DNA of 48,605 bases from Akkermansia muciniphila (GCA_945874145.1 CAMCFN010000032.1:1-48605); one strand, 5' to 3'; positions 1 to 8,592 are shown, numbered from the stretch's first letter. A program made the numbers and translations. The notes: generated by a model from the sequence alone, not told the origin.

Positions 1-212
1 TAACGCGCCGCGGCCTCATAATGGAGCCGGGCCTCGACCACCGGGAAAATCAACTGTTCCGCCTGCAACGCCACCAAGGGCACCCCTGTAGCCCGGAAAA
101 ACTCCCCCCGGGCGCGCTCCAGAATATCCAGATAGCGGGCATAATAAACGTGGTTGCCCACCGTGCATTCGGCGTAGGACACACGGTGCCGATAACGAAA
201 TGGTGCGGCCAT
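1..212 (-). CDS. Acyl-CoA thioesterase, 4HBT/YbgC family (partial, 3' end outside window)
   Basis: Read on the minus strand from the ATG at 212, the sequence gives 70 residues beginning MAAPFRYRHRVSYAECTVGN and continuing HVYYARYLDILERARGEFF. This is the N-terminal half of a hot-dog fold thioesterase of the YbgC/FadM type. In that family the pattern V-x-Y-x-(E/D)-(C/T)-D/x-x-x-x-G-H/N-V-Y-Y-A-x-Y marks the active-site helix. The usual catalytic Asp of YbgC (YxDTDxxG) reads as Thr or Val here (YAECTVGNH), so the exact chemistry is uncertain. Such enzymes hydrolyse short or medium acyl-CoA thioesters in the cytoplasm, often near tol-pal or fatty acid genes. It is transcribed away from the next gene, leaving a 127-bp divergent gap. 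The open frame continues upstream of ATG 212, so a longer start is possible. The C-terminus lies off the left edge. Confidence 0.72.
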   Translation of the reverse strand, partial: MAAPFRYRHRVSYAECTVGNHVYYARYLDILERARGEFFRATGVPLVALQAEQLIFPVVEARLHYEAAAR

Positions 213-339
213 GTGAAACGCACGATAGTGCCTGCCCAGGTCGCTGCCAATGACGGAACGCTGCCCGAGCAGAATTAGCGGCCGGTGCCGTGCCTTGCTA
301 GGGTGTCAGCCCAACCCTACAGTCCGCGCTGTCCGCCGC

Positions 340-2721
340 GTGACCACACTCTTTGCCATCACCCTGTTCTGGAGCGCTGCGCTGCTGTTTTGGGTCGAGC
401 CGATGGTCGGCAAGCTGGTTCTCCCGCAGCTCGGTGGCGCGCCGGCGGTCTGGAACACCTGCATGGTCTTCTTCCAAGCGATGCTGCTCACGGGCTACGC
501 GGCGGCGCACTGGCTGACGGGGCGCTTCCAACCGCGCGCGCAACTTGGTGTTCATCTTGCGCTCCTGCTCGTCGCGCTGGCGACATTGCCCATCAAGCTG
601 AACGAAAGCGCCGACGCGCCGTGGCTGCACTGGCCCACCGCGTGGCTGCTCCTGCAACTGCTCGTGAACGTCGGCCCCGCGTTCCTCGTGCTGGCGCTAA
701 CCACGCCGTTGCTTCAGCGATGGTATGCTGGCTCGGCCCAAGCCGGCGCGCGCGACCCTTACTTCCTCTACGCGGCCAGCAATCTCGGCAGCTTGGTGGC
801 GCTGCTGGGCTACCCGCTGTTCATTGAGCTGAACTGGCCGCTGCGTGAGCAGGCGTGGCTGTGGGCGGCCGCGTTCCTGCTCATGCCGCTGCTCGTGCTG
901 ACTTGTGGAGCGAAGCTTCCCCGCGCCGGCGACTTGCAGTCGCCGCCCCCTGCAGCGGCGGTCTGCGACCGCCGGACCGAGCTGGGAAACGACGCTGACG
1001 AACCCACTCAGGGCCGGCGCTCACAGAGCGCCGCCACAGGCATCGCGCTTCCGCGCCGCCTGCACTGGGCCATATGCGCCGCCGTGCCCTCCAGCCTGCT
1101 GCTGGGCGTGACCACCTACATCACCACGGACATCGCCTCGATGCCACTGCTTTGGGTGCTGCCGCTCGCATTGTATCTGCTGACGTTCGTGTTCGTCTTC
1201 GCGCGCCGGCAGGCCTTCTCCGCGCGGCTGCTATCACGGGCACTGCCGATTGGCGCGCTGGCGCTGACCTATCAGATGTGCGCCGGCCTGAGCGAACCGG
1301 CATGGCTCGTGATGGGGTTGCATCTCGTCGTGTTCTTCATCGCCGCGATGGTCTGCCACGCCCGCCTCGCCGCCGACCGACCAGAGCCGGAGCACCTCAC
1401 CGAGTTTTATTTGTGGATGTCCCTCGGCGGCGTGCTCGGCGGGCTGTTCAACACGCTGCTCGCACCGGCAGTGTTCAACTCGGTGGTGGAATACCCACTT
1501 GCCCTCATGGCCGCATGCTGGCTACGCAGCGACGGCGCGCGGCCGCCCATATCCGCAGCAACCCCCTCGCAGACCGCAGGGGCTGCGGACGCAGGCGTCC
1601 GCGCTCCGGCCGCCGACCTACTCTGGCCGACCTGCCTCGCCGCGCTCACCGCCGCGCTCGCCGCCTTCCTGCCGCCGACCAAGCTCATCCCGGCCCAAGT
1701 CCAATCGCTCGTCATCTTCGGCACGCCGCTGCTGTTGTGCTTCCTGCTCGTGGACTCGCCGAGGCGGTTTGCGCTTGGGCTGGGCGCGGTGTTTCTCGGC
1801 GGTGCGTTCTTCACCGGCGGCTTTGGCAAGACCCTCCATGTGGAGCGCAACTTCTTCGGTGTGACGCGCGTGACGTTGTCGCCGAGCGGGGATGCGCGGC
1901 AGATTGTCCACGGGCGCACGATTCACGGGCGGCAGTTTCTGGATGCAGCGAGGGCGGCGGAGCCGCTGACGTTTTACCATCGCGAAGGGCCGTTGGGGGA
2001 TGTGTTCAAGGTGTTCGGGGCGGCGGAACCTCGTGTGCCGGTGACTCGCTCAACCAACCCACCTTTCCCAGTGGGCAGTAGGCCAAACATGGTGAACGTG
2101 ATTTCGACGCACGCAGCCCGAAGCGTCGGCGTCATCGGCCTAGGCGCGGGTTCCATGGCGGCTTACGCGCAGGCGGGAGAGTGGTGGACGTTCTACGACA
2201 TTGACCCGTCAGTGCTCCGCATCGCGCAGAACACGAATTACTTCACCTACCTTGCACGCTCGGCGGCGGCGGAAACGAAGCTGGTGGAAGGTGACGCGCG
2301 CCTGCGCCTGCGCGAAGCGCCGGACGGCAGCTACGACCTGCTCGTGCTCGACGCGTTCAGCTCGGATGCGATTCCCATGCATCTCATGACGCGCGAGGCG
2401 GTGGAACTTTATCTACGCAAGCTCGCGCCCGGCGGGATGCTCGCGTTCCACATCTCGAATCGCTACCTCGAGCTCGAACCGGTGCTGGCGAATCTCGCCG
2501 CTGACCTGCGACTAGTGGCGCTCGGCTGCGATGACATGTCGCTCACGGACGCGGAATTCGCAACCGGGCGCGAGCAGGCGCACTGGGTGGTGATGGCGCG
2601 AAGCGCGGAGGATTTGGCCGGGTTTCAGCGCCGCACGCGCTGGTCGCCGCTCGAAGGCAATCCGCATGTGGGCGTGTGGACGGATGATTTCTCCAGCCCG
2701 CTGCGGGTGATTCAGCGGTGA
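340..2721 (+). CDS. Membrane-anchored spermidine synthase-like protein (fused MFS-type / SAM-dependent domain)
   Basis: This 793-residue protein has an N-terminal polytopic membrane part, with many hydrophobic helices to about residue 510, followed by a spermidine-synthase-like Rossmann domain. In the soluble part GVIGLGAGSMAAYAQAGEWW is the SAM/decarboxy-SAM binding loop. FYDIDPSVLRIA and LLVLDAFSSDAIPMHL match the acidic ligand-binding and catalytic strands of the family. The start was chosen at GTG 340 because homologues typically begin with a T-T-L-F-A-I-T-L-F-like first helix. An ATG 90 bp upstream, at 250, would add an unhydrophobic arginine-rich leader. Two cytoplasmic linkers (about residues 195-231 and 405-422) are encoded by palindromic repeat DNA listed separately and look like insertions. 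The substrate is unknown; fused proteins of this kind are common in Verrucomicrobia and Proteobacteria and need not make spermidine. Confidence 0.85.
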   Translation: MTTLFAITLFWSAALLFWVEPMVGKLVLPQLGGAPAVWNTCMVFFQAMLLTGYAAAHWLTGRFQPRAQLGVHLALLLVALATLPIKLNESADAPWLHWPTAWLLLQLLVNVGPAFLVLALTTPLLQRWYAGSAQAGARDPYFLYAASNLGSLVALLGYPLFIELNWPLREQAWLWAAAFLLMPLLVLTCGAKLPRAGDLQSPPPAAAVCDRRTELGNDADEPTQGRRSQSAATGIALPRRLHWAICAAVPSSLLLGVTTYITTDIASMPLLWVLPLALYLLTFVFVFARRQAFSARLLSRALPIGALALTYQMCAGLSEPAWLVMGLHLVVFFIAAMVCHARLAADRPEPEHLTEFYLWMSLGGVLGGLFNTLLAPAVFNSVVEYPLALMAACWLRSDGARPPISAATPSQTAGAADAGVRAPAADLLWPTCLAALTAALAAFLPPTKLIPAQVQSLVIFGTPLLLCFLLVDSPRRFALGLGAVFLGGAFFTGGFGKTLHVERNFFGVTRVTLSPSGDARQIVHGRTIHGRQFLDAARAAEPLTFYHREGPLGDVFKVFGAAEPRVPVTRSTNPPFPVGSRPNMVNVISTHAARSVGVIGLGAGSMAAYAQAGEWWTFYDIDPSVLRIAQNTNYFTYLARSAAAETKLVEGDARLRLREAPDGSYDLLVLDAFSSDAIPMHLMTREAVELYLRKLAPGGMLAFHISNRYLELEPVLANLAADLRLVALGCDDMSLTDAEFATGREQAHWVVMARSAEDLAGFQRRTRWSPLEGNPHVGVWTDDFSSPLRVIQR
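928..973. repeat. Inverted pair of 7-3-7 palindromic repeats inside a coding region
   Basis: Two hairpins lie head to head. Positions 928-944 read GGCGACT, loop TGC, AGTCGCC. Positions 957-973 read GGCGGTC, loop TGC, GACCGCC. Stem bases differ between the two but remain paired. The pair is in frame and encodes the linker RAGDLQSPPPAAAVCDRRTE of the membrane spermidine-synthase-like protein. A copy identical over the 17-bp hairpin of 928-944 is found intergenically at 28294-28310. Confidence 0.8.
1016..1032. repeat. 7-3-7 palindromic repeat, third copy in the same gene
   Basis: GGCGCTC, loop ACA, GAGCGCC. This has the same architecture and flanking bases (CC before, GCC after) as 928-944, with a different but fully complementary stem. 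It encodes part of the linker GRRSQSAATG. Its centre is 59 bp from the centre of the second palindrome and 88 bp from the first. Confidence 0.7.
1585..1608 (-). repeat. GGAGCGCGG-type hairpin repeat inside a coding region
   Basis: On the minus strand the sequence reads CGGAGCGCGGACG, then CCTG, then CGTCCGC: an 18-bp palindrome with 7- or 8-bp arms preceded by CGGAGCGCGG. The same 10-bp flank precedes hairpins near 27976-27982 (minus strand) and 34636-34645 (plus strand). The stem differs among these copies but stays complementary. It is in frame and encodes the linker AADAGVRAPA of the membrane protein. Confidence 0.65.
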
Positions 2722-2732
2722 GGGAGCGAAAG

Positions 2733-2814
2733 CAGTAGTCCGTGTTCAGGCTTCTGTCCCGAGCTTCACGCGGGCACGGACGCGCCACTGAAAACTGATT
2801 GCTGAATGCTTTCA
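2733..2814. repeat. Heptad-tract element, inverted pair, intergenic
   Basis: Between the convergent spermidine-synthase-like gene and dnaE lie two degenerate period-7 tracts. Units at 2733, 2740, 2747 and 2754 read CAGTAGT, CCGTGTT, CAGGCTT, CTGTCCC. Units at 2787, 2794, 2801 and 2808 read ACTGAAA, ACTGATT, GCTGAAT, GCTTTCA. On the minus strand the second tract reads GCATTCA, GCAATCA, GTTTTCA. The two tracts therefore face each other as an inverted pair around a 26-bp core. No U-rich intrinsic terminator is visible. Confidence 0.6.
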
Positions 2815-2817
2815 GGC

Positions 2818-5800
2818 TTACTCGTCACCGGAGTCTCCGCTGCCCTTCCGCTCCCACGCGCGGCGCTGGCGTTCGGGGGGAGTCGTGTCCACCTTAGCGT
2901 AGTAGGCCTCCTCGCCGTGCAACCCGTCCACGGCCCGCTGCAAGGCGACGGACGGCGTGACGGCGTAGCGTTCGTGCGTCTCGATGAAGAGCGGCGGCGC
3001 GTCAGGGTAGCGGAAGCAGAGGAAGAGCGGGCACTTGCCGCGATGCGCCTCGACGAGCGCGCGGGTGGCTTCGAGCTTCGCGTCGTCCATGTGCGCAGGG
3101 TAAAGCCGGAGGTGAACCTGCTTGGTGAACTTCCGCGGCGCTTCCTCCAGTGCCATCATGTCGGTGGGGAAGAGCTTGGGCTTGTCCTCCTCGTTGTTCA
3201 CTTCGCCGACGACGAGCAGCGCCTTCTGCGGGACGAGCAGCTCACGGAACTTGTCGTAGTTCTCGTTGAACAGGAGCATTGAGAACGTGCCCTCCAAGTC
3301 CTCCAGCGTGACCATCGCGTAGGCCTTCCCGTTCTTTTTGCTCATGCCCTGCTGCACGGAGCTGACCATCCCGCCGATGCGCGTCATGCCGCGCGCGGGG
3401 AGCGTCTTGGCGGTGGTGGAGTTGTGCAGGCAGAACTTTTCGAGCAAGGGCGCGAGGGGCGTGAGCGGATGACCGGTGACGTAGAAGCCGAGCAACTCCT
3501 TTTCGTGCGCGAGCAGTTCGTGCTGCGGCCACTCGGGGAGCTGGGCGGTCTTCTCGACCTTGGCGGCGGCGGGTTCCTCCATCATGCCGAAGAGTGAGAC
3601 CTGCCCGCGCACGCGGTCGGCGGCGGCGCTGGCGGCGCGGGCCATGACGCGGTCGAGCGCGGCGAACATCGAGGCGCGCGTCTCGCCGAAGCTGTCGCAC
3701 GCGCCGCACTTGATGAGGGCTTCGAGGGTCTTGCGCGTGACGGTGCGCGAGTCCACGCGCTCGCAGAAGTCGGGGAGGCTGGTGAACTTCCCGCCCTTGT
3801 CGCGGGCTTCAATGATGCCTTTCACAGCGGCCTCACCTACGCCTTTGATGGCCGCGAGGCCAAAGCGGATGGCCTGCGAGGCGGGCTGGGAGCTTGGAGT
3901 TTGGAGTTTGGAGTTGGCGGGGAAGAAGAACGCCTGGCCGTCGTTCACGTCCGGGGGCACGACTTCCACGCCCATCGCCTTCGCTTCATCGAGGACGATC
4001 TTGAGCTTCTCCGTCGTGCCCATGTCGTTCGTCAGCATCGCGCTGAGGAACTCGACCGGGTAGTTGCCCTTCAGATACGCGGTCTGATACGCGACGATGG
4101 CGTAGGCGGCGGCGTGCGACTTGTTGAAGCCGTAGCCGGCGAATTTCTCCAGCAAATCGAAGATGGAATTCGCTTTGGACTCGGGGATGTTGTTCCGCTC
4201 CTTTGCGCCCTTCACGAAGAGTTTGCGGTGCTGGGCCATCTCCTCGGCCTTCTTCTTGCCCATCGCGCGCCGCAGCAGGTCCGCGCCGCCGAGCGTGTAG
4301 CCGGCGAGAATCTGCGCGGCCTGCATCACTTGCTCCTGATAGATGAGCACGCCGTAAGTCTCCTTGGAGATGCCTTCGAGCAGCGGGTGCTCATAGACTA
4401 TCGCGACCTCGCCATGCCGACGCTTGATGAAGTCGGGGATAAGGTCCATCGGGCCGGGGCGATAGAGCGCCACGAGCGCCGTGATGTGCTCGACGGAACT
4501 GATTTGGAACTTCCGGCAGAGGTCCCGCATGCCGCCAGATTCCAACTGGAAGATGCCGACGGTGTTGCCCTTGTTGAGCAAGTCGTAGGCTTTCGCGTCG
4601 TCGAGCGGCAGGTCGTCCACGGCGATGGTGATGCCCTGCGTCTGCTTGACCATGTCGCAGACGTTGCGGATGACGGTGAGCGTCTTGAGCCCGAGGAAGT
4701 CCAGCTTCAGCAAGCCCAGGTCGCCGACGGGGCCCATCGGGTATTGCGTGACGATGGTGCCGTCCTCGTCCTGCTTCAGCGGGAGGAGGTTCATCAACGG
4801 TTGGTCGCCGATGACGACGCCCGCCGCGTGGACGCTGGAGTTACGCGCGAGGTCTTCGAGCACGAAGGCGTTGTCCATCAGCTCGCGCGTGACCTCCTCG
4901 GTATCGTAGGCGGTCTTCAGCTCCGCCGACTGCTTGAGCGCCTTAGCCAAATCCATCTTCAGCTCGGCGGGCACCATCTTCGCCAGCCGGTCGCACTCGC
5001 CGTAGCTCAAGCCCATCACGCGGCCCACGTCGCGGATGACAGACTTAGCGCCCATCGTGCCGAAGGTGATGATTTGAGCGACCGACTCGCGGCCATACTT
5101 CTGCCGGACATACTCAATGACGTCCGCGCGCCGGTCGTCGGCGAAGTCGATGTCAATGTCGGGCGGGTTGACGCGCTCGGGGTTCAGGAAGCGCTCGAAG
5201 AGGAGGTTGTAACGGATGGGGTCAACGTTTGCGATGTCGAGCAGGTAGGTGACAATCGAGCCGGCCGCGCTACCGCGCGCCACGCACGACACGCCCATCT
5301 CGCGGCCCTTCGCGACGAAGTCCGCCGTGATGAGGAAGTAGCTGATGAACCCGGTCTTCTCGATGACGGTGAGTTCGAGCTGGAGGCGGTCGATGATGAC
5401 CTTGATGGCGGCGGTAACTTCGGGGTCGGCGAAAGACGGGAGGGAATGTGGTTTGGCGTCTGGCGTCTGGGGCTTTGGTTTGCGGCCCTCGGTTGGCAGT
5501 TGGAGCGCGCTGTGGTCGTCGTCTTCTTCGCTGTCGTCGTCGTCGGACTGAACGCTGGATACTGAAGACTGAACACTTTCCCCCTCCCCCGCTCGGCCCC
5601 TCAGTGCGGCGGCGACTTCAGAGTGCGCGTCGAGGTCGTCGTCGGTCATTCGGGACCAACCGTCCGTGTCGAGGATGGGAACTTCAGCGTCGCCGTCGTC
5701 GGGTCCGACTCCCGCGCGCGACGGAACACTCGCGGCGACCGGCAGATTGCAGGCGAGCGTCGGCAGCTTCCGCACGTCGCGAATGCCCTCGACCACGAAC

Positions 5801-6768
5801 TCCTTCCCCACCGCCTTCACGTCCAGCGTGTAGCGACGGCCCAAGCCCTCGGCCAGCAGCTTCCGCAAGTAGCCTTCGCGCGTGTAAAGCTCCGGCGGGT
5901 GGAAGACGGGGTAGTGCAGCGTCTTGAAGTCGAACTCCACGTTGCACTTCTCCGCGACCTCGATCGTGTTCGTCACGGCCTCGGGCGTGTCGGCGAAGAG
6001 CGCCTTCATCTCCTCCGCGCTGCGCAGGTAGAACTGGCCCGGGACGTAGCGCGGCTTGGAGTCGCTGACCGCGATTTGCCGGCCGATGCACACGAGGCAA
6101 TCGTGCGCGGCGGAGTGGCCCTTCTCGACGTAGTGAACGTCATTCGTCGCGACCAGCTTGAGGCCGAACTCCTTCGCCCAGGGAATCAAGTGGTGGTTCA
6201 CCTTCGCCTGCTCGGGGATGCCGTGGTTCTGGAGTTCGAGGTAAAAATTCTCCGCGCCGAAGGTCTGCTTGAACCAATCCACGGAGTCGCGCGCCTTCTC
6301 CACTTGGTCGTGAATGAGATGCTGGCAAATCTCGCTCGCGAGGCAGCCGGAGAGCGCGATGAGGCCCTCGTGGTGCTGGGTGAGAAGCTCCTTGTCCACG
6401 CGCGGCTTGTAATAAAAGCCTTCGAGATGCGCCTTGGTGACGAGCTTGACGAGGTTCTGGTAGCCCGCCTCGTCCTTCGCGAGCAGGAGCAGATGCTGAT
6501 AAACCTCCTTGCCGCCGCTGGCCGCTTTCTTCTCATGGCGACTGCCGTGCGCGACATACACCTCGCAGCCGAGGATGGGCTTGATGCCCTTCTCACGGAC
6601 GGTCTTGTAGAAGTCCACTGCGCCGTAGAGCACGCCGTGGTCCGTGATGGCCATCGAGTGGAACTTCAGGTCGTGCGCGCGCTCGGCGAGCTTGTCCAGC
6701 CGGCACGCCGCATCCAGGAGCGAATACTCCGTGTGCAGGTGGAGGTGGACAAAATCAGCGCGCGACAT
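2818..6768 (-). CDS. dnaE: DNA polymerase III alpha subunit
   Basis: Catalytic subunit of the replicative polymerase, 1316 residues. Visible parts in order: N-terminal PHP domain starting MSRADFVHLHLHTEYSLLDA with H8, H10 and H12; palm motif PDIDIDFADDRR near residue 535 carrying the catalytic aspartates; finger region; tandem HhH region near residues 965-1010 (IRFGLAAIKGVGEAAVKGI); OB fold near 1135-1175. The start at 6768 places the PHP motif at the very N-terminus, as in the family. The longer open frame from 6921 adds an arginine-rich stretch that is not DnaE. The length exceeds the usual 1150-1190 residues because of a low-complexity insert at about 370-460 (acidic DDDDSEEDDD plus SVQSSVSSVQS and KPKPQTPDAKP) and a short one at about 950-960 (NSKLQTPSSQP). 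All three peptides are encoded by period-7 repeat tracts. It is divergent from the serine acetyltransferase gene. Confidence 0.96.
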   Translation of the reverse strand: MSRADFVHLHLHTEYSLLDAACRLDKLAERAHDLKFHSMAITDHGVLYGAVDFYKTVREKGIKPILGCEVYVAHGSRHEKKAASGGKEVYQHLLLLAKDEAGYQNLVKLVTKAHLEGFYYKPRVDKELLTQHHEGLIALSGCLASEICQHLIHDQVEKARDSVDWFKQTFGAENFYLELQNHGIPEQAKVNHHLIPWAKEFGLKLVATNDVHYVEKGHSAAHDCLVCIGRQIAVSDSKPRYVPGQFYLRSAEEMKALFADTPEAVTNTIEVAEKCNVEFDFKTLHYPVFHPPELYTREGYLRKLLAEGLGRRYTLDVKAVGKEFVVEGIRDVRKLPTLACNLPVAASVPSRAGVGPDDGDAEVPILDTDGWSRMTDDDLDAHSEVAAALRGRAGEGESVQSSVSSVQSDDDDSEEDDDHSALQLPTEGRKPKPQTPDAKPHSLPSFADPEVTAAIKVIIDRLQLELTVIEKTGFISYFLITADFVAKGREMGVSCVARGSAAGSIVTYLLDIANVDPIRYNLLFERFLNPERVNPPDIDIDFADDRRADVIEYVRQKYGRESVAQIITFGTMGAKSVIRDVGRVMGLSYGECDRLAKMVPAELKMDLAKALKQSAELKTAYDTEEVTRELMDNAFVLEDLARNSSVHAAGVVIGDQPLMNLLPLKQDEDGTIVTQYPMGPVGDLGLLKLDFLGLKTLTVIRNVCDMVKQTQGITIAVDDLPLDDAKAYDLLNKGNTVGIFQLESGGMRDLCRKFQISSVEHITALVALYRPGPMDLIPDFIKRRHGEVAIVYEHPLLEGISKETYGVLIYQEQVMQAAQILAGYTLGGADLLRRAMGKKKAEEMAQHRKLFVKGAKERNNIPESKANSIFDLLEKFAGYGFNKSHAAAYAIVAYQTAYLKGNYPVEFLSAMLTNDMGTTEKLKIVLDEAKAMGVEVVPPDVNDGQAFFFPANSKLQTPSSQPASQAIRFGLAAIKGVGEAAVKGIIEARDKGGKFTSLPDFCERVDSRTVTRKTLEALIKCGACDSFGETRASMFAALDRVMARAASAAADRVRGQVSLFGMMEEPAAAKVEKTAQLPEWPQHELLAHEKELLGFYVTGHPLTPLAPLLEKFCLHNSTTAKTLPARGMTRIGGMVSSVQQGMSKKNGKAYAMVTLEDLEGTFSMLLFNENYDKFRELLVPQKALLVVGEVNNEEDKPKLFPTDMMALEEAPRKFTKQVHLRLYPAHMDDAKLEATRALVEAHRGKCPLFLCFRYPDAPPLFIETHERYAVTPSVALQRAVDGLHGEEAYYAKVDTTPPERQRRAWERKGSGDSGDE
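3889..3916. repeat. Heptad tract inside dnaE
   Basis: Four contiguous 7-bp units, GGAGCTT, GGAGTTT, GGAGTTT, GGAGTTG, are read in antisense by dnaE as a short Ser/Thr/Gln/Pro insert (NSKLQTPSSQP, about residues 951-960). The insert sits directly before the conserved IRFGLAAIKGVGE segment. Confidence 0.8.
5451..5581. repeat. Heptad-tract element, paired, inside dnaE
   Basis: Units at 5451-5478 read GTTTGGC, GTCTGGC, GTCTGGG, GCTTTGG. Units at 5547-5574 read ACTGAAC, GCTGGAT, ACTGAAG, ACTGAAC, which on the minus strand is GTGTTCA, GTCTTCA, GTATCCA, GCGTTCA. The tracts flank a 61-bp core that encodes an Asp/Glu run. The whole is in frame and makes up much of the extra segment at about residues 396-440 of DnaE. 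Confidence 0.75.
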
Positions 6769-6904
6769 GGGAGGAAAAGTTTGGGCGGCGGCGAGAAGAT
6801 GTCGAGCGTGGAGTCGCCGACGACGGCCTTCGGGACCAGCGCGTTCGCGCATCGCTCGCCACCCCGACATTGCCAGCCGGCCATCGCTCCCGGATACTGA
6901 GCGC

Positions 6905-7825
6905 GTGAGCCTTACCGTCACGCAGCTTTCCGATCAACTGCTGGCCTCCTACGCGCGCGTGGGCGGCATCAACCACCTGGATGGGAAGAACCTGCCCTCC
7001 AAAACCGCCATCGCGGGCATCACCACCGACCTGCTGCGCCTGCTCTTCCCCGGCTTCTTCGAAGAGAAGCCGATGCACTCCTCCGAGCTCAAGGTGGAGA
7101 CGGCCATCCTCATGGACACAGTCCAAGGCCGGCTGGAAGACGAATTGCTGAAAAGTCTCGCCTACAGCCCGCGGGACAGCGCGAAGAAGAAGGATCTTCG
7201 CCCGGAAGCCCGGCAGGTAACGCTAGAGTTTCTCAGCAGCCTCTCGCGGCTGCGCGACATCCTCCAGACCGATGCCGAGGCCGCCTACAATGGTGACCCG
7301 GCGGCCTTGAGCAAGGAGGAGGTCATCGTCGCTTATCCCTTCATCGAGGCCATCGCCGTGCAGCGGATGGCGCATGAGCTGTATCGGCAGGGCGTCGTGC
7401 TCATTCCGCGCATCATGACCGAGTGGGCGCACAGCCGCAGCGGGATGGACTTGCACCCTGGCGCACAAATCGGCACGCATTTCTTCGTGGACCACTGCAC
7501 CGGCACGGTCATCGGGGAGACCTGCACCATCGGCCATCATGTGAAGATGTATCAAGGCGTCGGCCTCGTCGCGCGTTCGCTGGCCGGTGGACAGGCGCTC
7601 AAGGGGCAGAAACGCCACCCAACCATCGAGGACCACGTCACCATCTACGCGGGCGCAACCATCGTCGGCGGCGAAACGGTCATTGGTGCGCACAGCACGG
7701 TCGGTGCAAATGTCTTTCTTATGCACAGCGTCCCGCCGCACTCGCTGGTGATTTACGAGGAAGTCAACGTGCGGGTGCTCGACAAGCGGGAGCGGGACAA
7801 GGGCCGCGCAGACTTCCAGATTTAG
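6905..7825 (+). CDS. Serine O-acetyltransferase, EpsC/SrpH type
   Basis: Transfers acetyl from acetyl-CoA to L-serine, giving O-acetylserine, the precursor for cysteine synthase in the cytoplasm. The 306-residue protein has a helical N-terminal domain (to about residue 175) and a C-terminal left-handed beta-helix of hexapeptide repeats. That domain contains HPGAQIGTHFFVDHCTGTVIGETCTIGHHVKMYQGV, with the catalytic histidines and Asp of the family. It continues with GAHSTVGANVFLMHSVPP. The longer N-terminal domain is that of the EpsC/plant-like subgroup rather than short CysE. Start: GTG 6905, giving VSLTVTQLSDQLLASY. The frame is open further upstream, but that stretch overlaps dnaE and is antisense to it. 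No partner cysK is visible in the window. The 136-bp gap to dnaE must hold both promoters. Confidence 0.88.
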   Translation: MSLTVTQLSDQLLASYARVGGINHLDGKNLPSKTAIAGITTDLLRLLFPGFFEEKPMHSSELKVETAILMDTVQGRLEDELLKSLAYSPRDSAKKKDLRPEARQVTLEFLSSLSRLRDILQTDAEAAYNGDPAALSKEEVIVAYPFIEAIAVQRMAHELYRQGVVLIPRIMTEWAHSRSGMDLHPGAQIGTHFFVDHCTGTVIGETCTIGHHVKMYQGVGLVARSLAGGQALKGQKRHPTIEDHVTIYAGATIVGGETVIGAHSTVGANVFLMHSVPPHSLVIYEEVNVRVLDKRERDKGRADFQI

Positions 7826-7849
7826 TCCCCGGACCGGTGGCAGCAGGTA

Positions 7850-8587
7850 TCAGCGGCGGTCGGAACCCCATGCCGAGCGGACGGCACGTTCCCATTCGTC
7901 GGCCATCACTTGATGGCCGTTGTAGGTGGGGTGGACGCTGTCCCAGATCCAGTGCGCGGCCGGGGCACGCTTCACGGCCTCGTCGAAGGCCCGCTGAAAT
8001 TGCACCAGCACCGCGCCGTGCTTCTGCGCCAGCCTGGCCACAATCGCCTGCCGCTCCTTCAGCGTGGTGAACCACGGTTCCCAGTTCTCCGCGCGCTTGC
8101 CCACGGGCAGGCCAAAGGGCTCGCACAGCACGAGCTTCACCTTTGGGTGCGCCGCCTTCGCGTCCACGAGCAGCTTGTCATACACCTGCTCGTATTGGTC
8201 CAGCGGCACATTGCGCCCGTTGTCGTTCACGCCGATGAGCACGCTCAACACGTCAGGCTTCAGGTCGAGCGTGTCCTTCTGCCAGCGCTTTTCGAGGTCC
8301 AGCACGGTGTTGCCGCTGATGCCACGGTTCATGAAGTCGAGCTGCAAGGCCGGGAACGCCGCGCCGTGCCGGGCGGCGATGATGAAGGCGTAGCCGTGGC
8401 CGAGAATGTGGTTCGGGTCCGCGCTGCGCCCGCGGTTCCCATCGGTGATGGAGTCGCCTTGGAACAAGATGCGGGCCTGCTTGGAAAACAGGCTGGCCGG
8501 CGCTGCCTCGGCAGCCGTGAGCGCCGCGGGTGACGTGAGCAACCGGGCGAGGAGGATGGCGGTCGGGAACAGTGAGCTGGTTTTCAT
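7850..8587 (-). CDS. Exported SGNH/GDSL hydrolase
   Basis: A 245-residue lipase/esterase-like protein with a Sec signal peptide (hydrophobic residues 7-27, AEA cleavage region). The SGNH blocks are visible: GDSITDG at 44-50 with nucleophile Ser45, NRGISGNT with the block II Gly, GVND at 119-122 with Asn121, and DSVHPTYNGH at 216-225 with the catalytic Asp/His. Family members remove acetyl or other acyl groups from carbohydrates or act on lipids. Here it is the last gene of the nine-gene minus-strand cluster, 5 bp after the ceramidase-like gene, so de-esterification of the same glycan or glycolipid is a reasonable inference. The true substrate cannot be read from the sequence. Confidence 0.85.
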   Translation of the reverse strand: MKTSSLFPTAILLARLLTSPAALTAAEAAPASLFSKQARILFQGDSITDGNRGRSADPNHILGHGYAFIIAARHGAAFPALQLDFMNRGISGNTVLDLEKRWQKDTLDLKPDVLSVLIGVNDNGRNVPLDQYEQVYDKLLVDAKAAHPKVKLVLCEPFGLPVGKRAENWEPWFTTLKERQAIVARLAQKHGAVLVQFQRAFDEAVKRAPAAHWIWDSVHPTYNGHQVMADEWERAVRSAWGSDRR

Positions 8588-8592
8588 GGGGA

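Noticed and set aside
3901..5565. A 554-codon open frame opposite dnaE
   Set aside because: Shadow of dnaE; composition is typical of the complementary strand and no family is recognisable.
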